A stretch of DNA of 64,000 nucleotides from Flectonema sp. DT1601 (GCA_964019425.1 OZ025784.1:1-64000), one strand, 5' to 3'; shown: positions 19,043 to 31,000, counted from the first letter of the stretch. The notes: a model not told the origin generated them from the letters alone. Program-made: numbers and translations.

Positions 19043-22000
19043 TTACCTTCCTGTTAGTACTGCTAGTTCGTCCAAGGCAGTGACAAAGCTTAACATCCTT
19101 CGTTGGTTATTCGGTAAGTAACAGTCTTCTAGAGAACATGGTTCTTCTCCTTCTTCGTTTATCATAGGATCGATGTACTTGTCTCTTAAGAATTCCACGC
19201 ACCAGTGTTCACATAATAAGGCCACATGATGTGGTGTTGCCCTTGCATCTTTACAGAAGATGCATTTCTCATTTTGTCCCTTGAGTTTCAAGGATCTGCA
19301 GTGTCCCACTCTAAAGCGTGACATGATCACTTCTTCCGGTCTGGTGAGCTCATCAATGTATGGAGGGTGCCTTACCTCTCCTGGCCCTAACCAGTTCTCC
19401 CGTTTTCTCCGCTTGTGGAAGGTCATCATCGTTCCCATATCAAGTTGAGCGGGTAGTTGTTTAATAATTATATCCTTATAAGGTGGATCATCCTTCAGGC
19501 CTGCTGCATACTTCGCAAGCTGGTCTGCTACTTCATTGTATCGTACATTTCTGTGCGCTGGCACATACTGTACGTTAATTTGTACACCCTTCCTCTCTAG
19601 CTTCATAGCTAACTTCCAGATGTCTTTATTCATTGGGGACCTTTGTTTGTATGGTCCTTGTTCCAATGCCTGCATAACTGACATCGAATCAGTCAACAGG
19701 TGCGTCGTTGCTGTTGGACATTCTTGTTCCTCCTTCGCTGCTTGAACAAGATTCTCCATCGCCAATTTTACAGCGATCTGTTCAGTCCTGTAGGAGGAAC
19801 CCGCCACCGGTATTTTGTATCCAAGTAGACACGTCTTGCCTTTGTCTACTATAACCACAGCAGCAGCTGCATTCGTCATGTAGGTCTTAGACTTGTGTCT
19901 TATCGACCCATCCGTGTAAACTCTCGTGTCTTGAGCAGGTAAGTCTGCTTCACTCCGTTTCGCCTCGTCTTTGTCACCTGGGTAAGTGAACTTCATCGCA
20001 TTAGTTTCTTTCCACGGTGGTAGCGTGTAGTGCTCCGGATTTACTTCTTGGCTTATGATACTTCTGTTTATGTCAAGACCAGGGATCCCAGATACATAGT
20101 AATTCCAGACAGTCCATCCCCATATCGTTTTTGGTGGGTTCTCTTCCATTCTTTTTGTTTTTGTCAGTTCATGTGCTGGTAGGTGTGGACTGAGCTTGAA
20201 TCGTTCATATGTTCTGCACATCTTGTATTGGATGTGTTCCTTTAGTCGTGGAGTGTCTGCCTCTTCGTACAGTCTTGTTAATTCTGTGCTCCGCAGGCAT
20301 CCAGTGACCAGCCTCACTGTTCTGTTTATAATTAATTCCAGTTGCTGGAGAAAGTTGCTTGTTAGTACCCAAGCAAAGCTCTCAACACCATAAAGGATCC
20401 TTGCTAGGACCACCGTCACTAGGATGCTAATCAGCGTTCTCTTCCTACAGCCTATCCGGGTAAGTCTAGTCAGTAAGCCAAGACCTCTGGATGCAGCTAT
20501 CATCATTTTCCCCATCTGTGACTCGAATGTCAGGTTCTCGTCATAGTGTACTCCCAGGTATCTTACAACTTTCGTCTTATGTACTTTCCGTCCAGTTGCA
20601 AGTGCGAATCCGTGAAGTCCTGGCCCCACTGTTTCCAACATCTTATCTATTTCCCCCCGATTGTGAACTTTCTTTAGTTGGGGGAAGCGCTGAGCATTCA
20701 TCTTTAGTGTTTTTATTACTGTTGGTTTGTTCGGCAGCTTTGTCTTTATTCTATGTGGCGGCACCACGTACAAGTGAGTGACAGCATAGTCTTCCTTCTT
20801 TTCTACTGTTGTTGTGCCATCGTCTTTCACAAGGTTTCTTATCTGTTCTGCTGTGGCCACAACATATTTAAAAGTATGCTCTTCAGAGTACACCACAACT
20901 GGGGACTTGTCCTGCGTTCTGTTCGGCTTCACATGAATGTATTCAGTTTTGCCAGGGTTCTTATTAATTTTTATTTGGGAGTCTAATGCCCAATCCTCAA
21001 AGATTCGTACCGCTTCATTGACTCGATCCTCCAGACGGTTGATGGTATCGGATGCGATAACTATCCCAACATCGTCAGCAAAGACGGTTGGCTCAAACTT
21101 CTCCAGTTTCTCTATTAAATCGTTTATAAATATCGAAAAGAGCTGGGGGCCCAGCACGCTTCCTTGTGGTACACCCACTTGTATGTTTTGGAAATTACCT
21201 TTTGTTCCGTTCACCCTCGTTGTGATTTTTCTTCCGGTCAGATAGTTTTGTACCCACCTCAGATACCTTGTTGGTAACCCTGCGGTCATCATCTTGTCCA
21301 TAAGAGTTTTTGGCTGTACCGCGTCAAATGCCTTTTGTAGATCAAAGGTGATTAGTATTGCTTCCTTTCCCCTGTCCCTGGCACTGAGAAGCCGGTCAGT
21401 TACGATGCATAGGTTTTCTGTAGCATCTCGTCCGCGTTTGTAGGCCGCCTGTCTTGGGTTCATCGTCTTATTTAATAAATGATGCATGCGTTCAACGATC
21501 ATCCTCTCAAAGAGCTTCGCAATAGAAGAGGTGAGTGTTATCGGTCTATAAGAAAGAACTTGCTTTTTGTCCTTATCTGGTTTTAATATTGGTATGACCA
21601 TACCGCTTTTCCAGCACCTTGGTACAGCTGATCGTTGCCATGACAGGTTAAACAGTCGCAACAGTTGTTTGAGAAAGGCTTCCGGCAGTTGTTTGATCAT
21701 AGAATTCCAGATCTTGTCGGGTCCCGGTGCTTTCTTTTCCTTCGTTTTTGTGAGCTGTCTCACCAGTTCCGACATCCCAAATTCCTCATCATTTTCATCC
21801 GGTCGTTCCGAAATTGTCTCCATTTCCCCATCTTTCGGGAATTGGTTTGCGTACGTTTCAGTAAAAGCATTTGCTATTTCCTGTGAATCAGTTAATTCCC
21901 TCCCTTTGTGTGTTATGTTACTGATCGTATGATCAATCGTTCTACCTTCTAGCTGTTTGACTTTCCGAAAGGCCCACCGATAATCTTTTCCCGACATATC

Positions 22001-22963
22001 ACATTCGATAATGTTCTGTTTTACCTTTCGGATTCCTTCTGCTATAGCATCCGTAGTTGTTTTATCCGGATCCGTCTCAGTCATTAACTCCTCAAGTTCA
22101 GGGTCCCTCACTGTGAAGGCACCACCTACTTCTTTGTTATATCCTGGTATGGCCCTTCCCGCTGCCTTTAATATTTCATTGTTTATCCTTGCTCCCAGTT
22201 TTTGGACTGTTTTTATATGTTCCAGCTTGGGTGCTGCAGCTTGCAATATTCTTCTGTAGTATTCCCAGTCGGCACAGTGCCATTTCCATTTCCAATTGTA
22301 AGTTTTCTGATGTTGCTCTTGAGTCTTTATTTCTTCGATGATTATTTTGAGTGGCTGATGGTCGCTACCCCACCCTCTCATAATTTTAACTTCTGCTTCC
22401 ATCGTGTTGTCCAAGGCTACAATGTCTGGGGATGTCAGGCTTAGCGGTCTCGTGTGTTGTTGAGGGTTGTTAATAACTTTCATCGCAGCTTCCAGTGACC
22501 AATTATAGAAGCTTATACCAGTAGTGTTCTTATTTCCATTAGACCATGTCGGATGGTGTCCATTTATATCACCTGCAATTAATGTGCCGAGTTCTGATTT
22601 AATCTTCCAGGTTGTTGCCTTGATTTCAGGCGGGTGGTAAACATTATGTATTATAAGAGGTGGATTAGACTGTAATTCTACTGATAGTATCTCAGTTTGG
22701 TCAAATGAGATGTCGTTGAGTTTAGTAATCGCATTTTTAAGATCATTCCTTACCAATGTAATGAGCCCACGATGTCCCATCTTGGTGGTGCTGTCTCTTC
22801 TGTAAGTTTTGTACCCGTCAACAGAGAAGGGCTTGTCATCGGTTAACCATGTTTCTTGTAGTAGTATTATTTCAGGTTTTTCTTCTTTGAGAGCCCAATT
22901 CAGTTTGAAGTAGTTTTCTGGTTTCAGAACTGAGCGAATGTTATTTGACCAAATCACAATCAT
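19043..22963 (-). CDS. LINE2 ORF2: APE endonuclease, reverse transcriptase, RNase H
   Basis: The protein has 1306 aa. APE endonuclease at about 1-215: VIWSNNIRS start, LLQETW, AGDINGHHPTW, SPDIV and GSDHQPL. RT at about 400-680: KAPGPDKIW, RPITLTSS, GVPQGSVLGP and catalytic FADD. RNase H at about 1010-1150: VYTDGS, YRTEQIAVKLA, LTDSMS and VPAHRNVRYNEVADQLAK. C-terminal zinc motif C-x2-C-x8-H-x4-C near 1240-1256. All expected catalytic residues are visible. The start codon overlaps the ORF1 stop (ATGA at 22960-22963), which suggests termination-reinitiation. Confidence 0.92.
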   Translation of the reverse strand: MIVIWSNNIRSVLKPENYFKLNWALKEEKPEIILLQETWLTDDKPFSVDGYKTYRRDSTTKMGHRGLITLVRNDLKNAITKLNDISFDQTEILSVELQSNPPLIIHNVYHPPEIKATTWKIKSELGTLIAGDINGHHPTWSNGNKNTTGISFYNWSLEAAMKVINNPQQHTRPLSLTSPDIVALDNTMEAEVKIMRGWGSDHQPLKIIIEEIKTQEQHQKTYNWKWKWHCADWEYYRRILQAAAPKLEHIKTVQKLGARINNEILKAAGRAIPGYNKEVGGAFTVRDPELEELMTETDPDKTTTDAIAEGIRKVKQNIIECDMSGKDYRWAFRKVKQLEGRTIDHTISNITHKGRELTDSQEIANAFTETYANQFPKDGEMETISERPDENDEEFGMSELVRQLTKTKEKKAPGPDKIWNSMIKQLPEAFLKQLLRLFNLSWQRSAVPRCWKSGMVIPILKPDKDKKQVLSYRPITLTSSIAKLFERMIVERMHHLLNKTMNPRQAAYKRGRDATENLCIVTDRLLSARDRGKEAILITFDLQKAFDAVQPKTLMDKMMTAGLPTRYLRWVQNYLTGRKITTRVNGTKGNFQNIQVGVPQGSVLGPQLFSIFINDLIEKLEKFEPTVFADDVGIVIASDTINRLEDRVNEAVRIFEDWALDSQIKINKNPGKTEYIHVKPNRTQDKSPVVVYSEEHTFKYVVATAEQIRNLVKDDGTTTVEKKEDYAVTHLYVVPPHRIKTKLPNKPTVIKTLKMNAQRFPQLKKVHNRGEIDKMLETVGPGLHGFALATGRKVHKTKVVRYLGVHYDENLTFESQMGKMMIAASRGLGLLTRLTRIGCRKRTLISILVTVVLARILYGVESFAWVLTSNFLQQLELIINRTVRLVTGCLRSTELTRLYEEADTPRLKEHIQYKMCRTYERFKLSPHLPAHELTKTKRMEENPPKTIWGWTVWNYYVSGIPGLDINRSIISQEVNPEHYTLPPWKETNAMKFTYPGDKDEAKRSEADLPAQDTRVYTDGSIRHKSKTYMTNAAAAVVIVDKGKTCLLGYKIPVAGSSYRTEQIAVKLAMENLVQAAKEEQECPTATTHLLTDSMSVMQALEQGPYKQRSPMNKDIWKLAMKLERKGVQINVQYVPAHRNVRYNEVADQLAKYAAGLKDDPPYKDIIIKQLPAQLDMGTMMTFHKRRKRENWLGPGEVRHPPYIDELTRPEEVIMSRFRVGHCRSLKLKGQNEKCIFCKDARATPHHVALLCEHWCVEFLRDKYIDPMINEEGEEPCSLEDCYLPNNQRRMLSFVTALDELAVLTGR

Positions 22964-24789
22964 GATTGGCCAGTGTTGTTGTTTCTATTCGTACTTGTTG
23001 TTCGACCGAGACCAATAGTGGCTTCCATCCGCTTCACCGATTCTACCAGACTTGTGATGGCTATGGCCATGTTGTTATAGTTCTTTTCGTTTTTATTAGC
23101 GGCCTCCGTCAGGGTTGCGACCACCTTCGTTAGATTGTAGAGTCCCTCCTCTAATCTTTTCTGCAGATCTGTAACATCATTCTTAAGCTGTGCCATCATG
23201 CTGTCAGTCTTTTCTCTGAGTTCCTTAACACTGCTCTCAGAGTTTTGTACTTCAGTTGTTGGATTTTTCGGAGTCGGTAACGTCTTTTTGACTGCGGCTG
23301 CATACGAAGTCTTGGCCTCGCGGTATTTCACAACGACGGGTTTCTTCACTTCCACTTCCACACTTTCTAATTTTTCAATTAGGATGACTACCTCACCACA
23401 TTGGACAAGTTTCGTTTCCGGCTTCTTGTCCAACGCGATGATGAAGTCACCCCGATCCATCCTTACAAATTTAGACCTCAGTCCCAACTGCGATAGAATA
23501 TTCTGGAGCCTGTTGCCCCAGCTGTAAGGCGCTCCGCTGAGACGGTGTAGCCCTTCGCCGTATACAGTGCTGGCGTACTTCCCAGCTCCCTTCCTTACTT
23601 TGTCGACGTCCTTTGTTTTAATCACTCTCAACCCTATTTTGCCGTGGCTGATGGTGAGTCCGTAACAGAGGTCTTGTTGGGCTTTCAGAATGCCAACTGC
23701 CTCATCATTCGTCGTCTTGCGGTCCAGCCACACGGTACTGTACTTGGTTGCTGACTGTCCCAGCGTTTGTTTGATTCGGAAGTAGACCTTGTCTGTTCCC
23801 GAGTTCTTCAGTAACTTTACTGCTGAGTCTACATCCGTTGGCAGGATTGTTAACTCCGCAAAGTCTCCCTCCACTGATCTGTACGATCTTTGATCCACCC
23901 TTCCGTGTTGTGCAACAACCGCTTTTATCATGGCTGTTACTGCTGAGGGGCTTTCCACCTGCGCCTTGGAGATGTCCTTCTTTGTCATCCAGGCTATCAG
24001 TTCATGTGTCTCCGGTGGGTTGACCTTTTTGGCGATGGTCAATGTTGGTCTGTGGGTCGTGCCTGACATTGTAACGAACCACCAGCTTCTAATTTTTAAT
24101 TGTCCATCGAATTGGACTGGCGTCTGAATCTGACTGCAGTCAGTTGCGTGTTGTAGGGCACGTTTTGGAGGTGGTCGTGTGAACACTATCGTCAGTTGTT
24201 GCGTTTTGCTAGCCTTTTCGAAGTAGTCTTCGTCCAGGTTTCTTCCTTGTTGAGATAATGCAAGTATAATGCCGTTGGTCTTGCTGTTGAGGTCATCAGT
24301 TGGCTGGAGTATTTTGCATTTAAAATGCTCCTTGTTAAACTTTGGTGGTGGTCCATTCATCATCACCGTCGATCTTCTTTGTGCCTCTTTGATTTGAGGG
24401 CTTGATTGGGGTGCCTCATTTGATGGAGGGCTTTGTTTTGTTTTTAAAACACTTCCTTGTGCCTCTATGTTTTGAGGGCTTATTTGAATTGCCTCTTTGT
24501 TTTGAGGGCTTGTCTTTGTTTGAATTGCCTCCTTGTTTTGAGGGCTTGCTTGAAATGCTGCTGGAGGTCCTACTGCGGTCACCTCTACTGAGATTCCTTC
24601 TGGCACTTCTGGAGAGTCCATCTCCATTTCTTCCTGTTGCTGGGACTCTATCTCCTGCTGAGACTCCTCTTCTTCTTCCCGGATCTCATTTCTGGCTTGT
24701 TCCCTCATCATCTTCGCCTCTTTCCTTTCTCTTTCTCTCCTTTCCGCTGCCCTTCTGTCTTGCGGACGCATTGCTTTCTTACCAGCCAT
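22960..24789 (-). CDS. LINE2 ORF1 protein
   Basis: The protein has 609 aa from MAGKKAMRPQD. The longer frame upstream is an AT-rich leader and its extra residues look non-coding. The N-terminus is highly charged (Arg/Glu-rich coiled coil, about 1-75). Residues about 95-150 hold several diverged copies of SPQNKEAIQ. A globular middle (about 160-500) follows and a C-terminal coiled coil (about 530-600) may allow oligomerisation. The middle shares a loose pattern with the LINE1 ORF1 C-terminal half. No zinc knuckle is seen. The RNA-binding role is inferred from position. Confidence 0.8.
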   Translation of the reverse strand: MAGKKAMRPQDRRAAERRERERKEAKMMREQARNEIREEEEESQQEIESQQQEEMEMDSPEVPEGISVEVTAVGPPAAFQASPQNKEAIQTKTSPQNKEAIQISPQNIEAQGSVLKTKQSPPSNEAPQSSPQIKEAQRRSTVMMNGPPPKFNKEHFKCKILQPTDDLNSKTNGIILALSQQGRNLDEDYFEKASKTQQLTIVFTRPPPKRALQHATDCSQIQTPVQFDGQLKIRSWWFVTMSGTTHRPTLTIAKKVNPPETHELIAWMTKKDISKAQVESPSAVTAMIKAVVAQHGRVDQRSYRSVEGDFAELTILPTDVDSAVKLLKNSGTDKVYFRIKQTLGQSATKYSTVWLDRKTTNDEAVGILKAQQDLCYGLTISHGKIGLRVIKTKDVDKVRKGAGKYASTVYGEGLHRLSGAPYSWGNRLQNILSQLGLRSKFVRMDRGDFIIALDKKPETKLVQCGEVVILIEKLESVEVEVKKPVVVKYREAKTSYAAAVKKTLPTPKNPTTEVQNSESSVKELREKTDSMMAQLKNDVTDLQKRLEEGLYNLTKVVATLTEAANKNEKNYNNMAIAITSLVESVKRMEATIGLGRTTSTNRNNNTGQS

Positions 24790-24867
24790 TTTATTTTTTT
24801 TGGATGTGACTAAATAAATAAGAGTTTCAAAAATAAATAAATAAATAAAAAGTTTCAAAAAAACAAC

Positions 24868-24939
24868 GGCTTAGTGGTCTAGTGGCATGATTCTCGCTTT
24901 GGGTGCGAGAGGTCCAGAGTTCGATTCTCTGCTGAGCCC
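24868..24939 (+). tRNA. tRNA-Pro (TGG)
   Basis: The 72-nt sequence folds into a full cloverleaf by eye: acceptor stem GGCTTAG/CTGAGCC with one G-U pair, anticodon stem CTCGC/GCGAG around loop TTTGGGT (anticodon TGG), T arm CAGAG-TTCGATT-CTCTG, and discriminator C. An A box (TAGTGGTCTAGTGG region) and a B box (AGTTCGATTCT) are present. A T run right after the gene would terminate Pol III. It has no intron and no encoded CCA. LINE2 begins 5-6 bp upstream in the opposite direction. Confidence 0.95.
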
Positions 24940-25048
24940 TTTTTCATGTCACCTGTTGTGAGAATTATTTTCAATTTTTTTCTAACTGTGCAAAACTTTA
25001 AAACTGGGTAAATGTCACTTAACAGCTTACAATAAAGGCGTTTCTTTG

Positions 25049-28000
25049 TCACAGTTGAAGGATGACTACAAACAATGTGCTTAAAAGAACAAACAAGTTT
25101 GGTGCCAAAGTTGATGATGACGCTGGAGGATCAACTGTTTCAATAGTGGGGGTTGGTGAATCTTGGATGGTGACCGGCACCTTCGTGAAGGGAACTGCTG
25201 TTGGCCCTTCCGTCATTTCAACTGGCTGCTCAGTTCCAGGCGCTGCACTTGCCACAACAGAGAGTGTGACTGTTGGCGAACTGTTAGTTGGAATCTCGGT
25301 TGGTGCAGTTGTCTTTGCTGCCGTCTCAGAAACTGTTTGGTTTTTTCATGCTTTGTGGAGACCATGTGACCAATGAGGTAAAAATACACACCAATTACTA
25401 ATGAAGGGTCAGCGTTGCTAAACATTCCGTTGGGAGCCTTCCTCAGAACGGAATCTTTTGATAGTAGATCGTCGGAGATGCTTTGCTTTATTGTCTCGCC
25501 TATCAGAGAAGTGTTGATAGAGATAACTGTTTGGACATCAAATTCAGACATTGCAAAAACTGAATTTGGATTAAGTGGTGAAAGAGGCAAAAAGGGTCGA
25601 AAGTTAACGCAGTTGGTAGAATTGCAGTCAGTTGCTTTTCTAAAATCTTTACAAATAGATGGAGATTGCCTGTCAGAATCAGTAACTCCTCCACTCCATC
25701 TGGTGACAGGCAGTGCGCAGATGTATCGAAGGGTGACACTCTGGAGGATGACAACTTTCAGCAAGAGAAGCTCAAACATTTTTGACTCAAAGTCATCTCT
25801 CTTCAATCCCTCAGCAAAAATAGCCACATCGGATGCAGTCCCAAATGACCCCAATGACAATCCAGTTATCAGCGGTGGGGGTTTTAGTGCAAGAACACTT
25901 ACTCCAGTCACAATAAATGAATTTGTGTCAAAAGTTTTCCCCTCACAGTCATGATAGGTGTCATTGCTCCCACTGACACACTTAAAGTGAAGCCTCATTG
26001 AAGGACAGTTGTTGTTAAAAACCAACCCTTTGAAGTTTGCAACTCCGCCTGACACTCGCATAGTAATCGAAGACAGCACGTCGATAAATTGACTCCCTTG
26101 AGTATCGTTTTTGTAAACACCAACAAATGACCCGTGACTGAAAGGAACACAAGAACTGCCAACAACAACAGTCGACTGATAATCACCTGACACAGTTTCA
26201 CCTTTCTCATCAAGCACTGCAATCGAAATATGAAATTCTGTTTCTGATTTGACTTCAGACATTACCATTGGGCAGACGGAATTATGGCACTGTTGATTCT
26301 CAATTCCCAAACTCTTAATTTTTTGGATGCTAATCCTTGCTGAGAAAGCGTCTTCATCACCGAGATCCAATGTAGTGAATAACAGTGTGGTTGGAACACT
26401 TAGTGCTCTGCCGTGATACACCACCTCTCCAATGTGATGCCTCCCATTTACTAATGTGAATTCAAGGCCCGCACTAGACAACCTGTGGTTTATCGTCCAA
26501 GAGGAACTACTGCATCCAAGCGCTGATATAGCTGCGAAAGGACATGAAAATGATGCTGTGCAATGTTGATATAAATTATCAATATTAACACAAGGAATAA
26601 TAGTCGGATTAATAAATACAACAGCACTGCTACCCCTATCTTCAGAGTGACGAACAACTGTACCTGTAATGTCAACCGCTTCGACCCACATGTCAAACGG
26701 CACTCCGAAGACCCACGAGATACTAGTTGTGTGGTCAATAACTCGCTCTAATACTTCAGTTTGAGCTGGAAAAAGACCTCTTACACGAAGTCGCGTCGCC
26801 TGTCTTACAAATATCAGAGGGCCGATGTCTGATATCGAGCCAAAACCAACATTTGCTACACTGCTGCCTGACACAACTGCGTCTGTCGCCTCTACAGTAA
26901 AATACCAGGGAACGTGTTCACAGAGATTGCTGCTGCCATCACTGAAATTACATCTGCGAGTAGGTTCAGAAGCATTAAGGGTAAATATTATGATTCCGTT
27001 TTTTGATATGGCTGTCTGTATTGGCCAGGTAGACTGTTCTGAAGAAGTGATATTGCGGTAGCCGGTTAATTTGACCACCATTTGATTGTCTCCTAATACA
27101 CGCTGTCCATCTGATGTGAGAACTTGAATTGTGACATCCGATCCAACACCAACGACAGCGGCCGACTCCCCGTTGTCAGCTGTCGCCGTAAGATTGCTGA
27201 AGTTTGCCTCAGACCTCGGTATTATTGCAATCTTTGAAGAAGACCGAACAGTAACATCCAAGGTTGAAGTCGGATTCACAGTCCCCATTCCAATAGGCAG
27301 ACCGCTGACAGCACCTGGAGAGATACTGCACACTCCATCGCGGGTAAAGTATCCTTTTATTTCTGCGACATCTCCTCCCTCTAAAACTGTGACTTGACAA
27401 CCAGCGTCTGTGAGCACTTCGCAATTAAAACAATCTTGAGGTGACATAAAAGTGCCAGTCACAGTAAGCACTTGACGGCTCCAGGAATTCGACAGCTGTC
27501 CTAAACCAGAATGTGTTCGGGTTGAGTCCCAGGCCCTCAACATGAGAGAGACTGAGCGATTTGTTACCGAGGGTGCTGACATTAACGAACTGGACACTCT
27601 GACGGGTTCTAAAGTATTAGAGCTGCTCCAATCCCACAGCGACACCACGCTCTGTTTGAACTTTAGAGTAATTGACTGGTCCGTTGCGTTCAGCAGGTCA
27701 AGAGGAGGAGTTATAATAACCTCACACGAACAGCTTTCCTGTATTGACAAGGCTCTAACAAAGAATTTCGCTTTTCCTTCGACAAAGAATGCCTCCGATG
27801 AAACAGTCACGTCGCATGCCAAAGATACAACTTGAGATGCATCAGAACTGCAGGTAACAGAAGCCCTGGCTGGTGATGTTATTTTCGAGTAAGAGAGATA
27901 CCAAGTGGTGTCGGATGACAGAGCATTGGGCTTTCTCGCAATTGAATAAACTAAGAAGTAGCAAGACTGACCAGTAGTCAACTCTGCTGTACGAGAACAA

Positions 28001-31000
28001 CTCAATGACACCACATCAACATTATCAACAGCAATATGAGTAGCGACAGGAGAGAAGTGAATCAACGGAATAGTCTTGTCACCAAGATATGAGGTTGGTA
28101 ACGTCCCCACTCCAGACATCTGTAAATGAACTCTAAACGACACCACAGGGGATCCCGATAGTGAAAGAATTGTTGTTCCGGCAGCTCCATCTCCTGCGGG
28201 AATTGGTATCCCGTTGTAAACAGAAGTCCCATTTGATAACCCTCCTGTAGGAGATCCCATTGTCAGGAAACTTAATGGAACTTGTCCCGCAGGAACTGAC
28301 ATTTTCGCGTCGATAAGCAATTCCGGGTTACTTTTTAGAGTCAAAACAGAGTTTGAAACGAAACGACTCGCAAACATCGGACGAAATGCAGCAACTGTGG
28401 GACCTGCAACAATGTATGCTCTGTCACCAAGATCATCCGCTGCGTAGACTTCGAAATTCCACTCACCAGTTGTTGTGATATTTGTGAACCACAATGTCTT
28501 TCTTGATGTCGGAATGAGAATTATTTGTGTTGGGTCAGTGAGTACGGTCATCCATTGCAATCTCCCAAACCTAAGAAGACACTTAAAACACGATCTGTCA
28601 AAGTACGCTCTAACAGTAGCAGTTCCATCGACAGATGAAGTGTACGAAGACACTGAGGGAGAAGTTATAACAACTTTAGAACCTCCTCCATTGCCGCTGC
28701 TCAATGATTCGACCATTGAGAATCCGATATCCGTGGAAGTGGTGTCCCAGTCTGGAATATTATTCGAATCGACTTGCCAAGCTGAAAGTGAAAATGGTTT
28801 TCTTCTTCTCACAGCAACAGGAGGGTTTCCTGCAATGATCCACGACACTCCACAGGTGATCACGTGGTGTTCTAATGTCGCCCCCACAGTTGGAATCCCT
28901 CCAACCGACAAGTAGCTCCTCAGTAGAAAGCGACCGAACTTATCAGAGGCTCCGTGTTTTGACAATTTGTACTCAAGCCAAATTGAGCATTTACTACAGG
29001 ACCTTGAGTAATAAAAGGAAACCACTCCCTGTGATTGAATTAACGTGGGCGAGTAGGAAGCAGAACTAAAATCTTCAGGTGACAATGACGTGCACGCTGG
29101 TAATGCTGAACGGGGTCGCAGGGAACCGTCGGAAAGAAAAGCTCCGTTGCCGTATTTCATTGAAGAGGAGATTTGTTTGTTGGTGTCAATCCATTCTGAT
29201 TGAATTGAAATAGTTCTCATCCAGTTGTTGTCGGAGGGATGTCTCATAGCCCAGGAAGTTGTGGTTCCCATCAGTTGAATGTTTTCAACTTCTAATTCAA
29301 AAAGTTCCCCAACCTTGACTGGTTTTCTAAGTTCTGGAACTCTCTGTGCTCTGATGGCAACCAACGAGGGTTCGTTGATCTCTACATTGAAAGACTTCGA
29401 TAATTTAGTCCTCCCTGAGAGTAGTGGGATTCTATTTGATTGTTCTGAGGAGATTCCAAATCCATTCAAACAACTTTCAGCATTCTGACCAACATAACAA
29501 AGATCTAACTTTATACGACAACCTTCACAGGGCTGGTCAAAACTAATCCAGGGGATTGCCACTCCTCTAGACATTGACACGGCGCTGTTTACTTTTTCGG
29601 TAAAGTTTCGAAGGTCTCCACTTCGAAGGATCATTCCATCACTCGGTTTAGACGGGTTGAGTTCCAACACGGTCATCTTCCCTCCGGTGGAACATCGACC
29701 CCATCCGTACTTTGTTACTCTGACGAGAGTATCTGAATAGGTCCAGGCTCGAGTTTGCTGCGCAGTGGTGACAATGGTTTCAATTGGAAAAGGGACATCA
29801 ACTGCAGCGCGGGCATACTCCCAACCAAAACCAGGCGTTGGAGAGAACGAAAGATAGTTGTGAGAGATCGATTGGAAGAGACGCTTTGACGGACACTCGA
29901 CATCAGTCGTAATGTTATCAGAAACAGACCACTTGGCGTAACTCTCAATTGGGTCTTCCCAAAAGTAACTTCCAGTTGTCGAAAGTAATGAACTTTGTGT
30001 GAGACCAGTGCGAGTTAACATCGCTTTGATGTCGATTGTCTTTTGGTCTGTTTCACTTCCAACTATCTCCGTCACATAAAATGAAATATTTACTTTTAAT
30101 TCTTGTGAACTCATACCATGAGTTACTCTGAGAAGATCAGAGTCTGAGACTGCATTGCCCACAGTCAGAATGTTGTTCTCCTCGACGGATTCTAAAAGTA
30201 CCATTCGAGAGTTGCTGACAGAGAGAGAGTATCTCGCTGTCACTTCGTAGACGTAGAATCGAATATCAACAGATGCGATTCTAAAATAACTAAATATCAA
30301 CAATGACGAAACATCAGGTGACAGTCCACATGAAGAAGAGCCCCCACGAAATTTCCTTCCAGGAGAAGGCTCAGCTTCAATAGCAATACCAATCGGATTT
30401 GCCTCAACAGCGAGAATCCAAAGATTAATTGTCACACAAAGACTGGTTACTATTTCAACACCGTCACTGTTGACAGACGTCTCACAGATGTCGAACGTTG
30501 TTTGTCTGACTGGTGTTGCTGCAGCTGCACTTCCGTATCTGAGCGTAAGAGACCCGACTCCTGAACTTACTAATCTTTCTGCTTTCACTTGTATTGAACC
30601 AAACGAATACTGAAACCCCCCAACATCTTCTGGAATGTTATTATTAAAAACTGAATCGAGTGTCACGTCACTGCTGACTGATTTTCCATTTTCAGTGACC
30701 CAATCTGGTGAGCTTCCCTTTGGCGTTGTTGAAGGTCCCCCGTTTGGTATTACAGTCACACTCTGGACATTTGATTTTATCACGTCTGCAATTGGAGTCT
30801 TACTTCTGAATTCGAAGTTAATTGTGACGCCTTCAGATGAGAAGGCATCGACATCCTTTGAAATATTAACACAACCGACTGCACCAACCGAACACAACGC
30901 ATTCCCAGAAGAAGAACTGACCTTCACGTAATTACTACCCAAAGCTGAAGAAGAGAGCTGCAGGTGTATTTCTGATTGGCAGCTGTAAACTTGTGTTCCT

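Larger units (their letters stand above)
18749..24862 (-). mobile_element. LINE2: ingi/L1Tc-like non-LTR retrotransposon, second family
   Basis: This element of about 6.1 kb, on the minus strand, has ORF1 and ORF2 overlapping by ATGA. The 5' UTR is at most about 75 bp and the 5' end lies 5-6 bp from a tRNA-Pro gene. I place the 3' end at a 21-A tail (T run 18749-18769). The last segment before the tail (about 18770-18826) contains CCGCGCCTAACAGCGCAATC, nearly the same as a stretch in SINE family A. It is either the true LINE2 3' end shared with the SINE or a SINE relic next to a LINE that ends near 18830. Both ORFs are intact. It is clearly different in sequence from LINE1. Confidence 0.86.

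Noticed and set aside
24402-24809. Plus-strand frame opposite LINE2 ORF1
   Set aside because: Leu/Pro-rich shadow of the charged ORF1 N-terminus.
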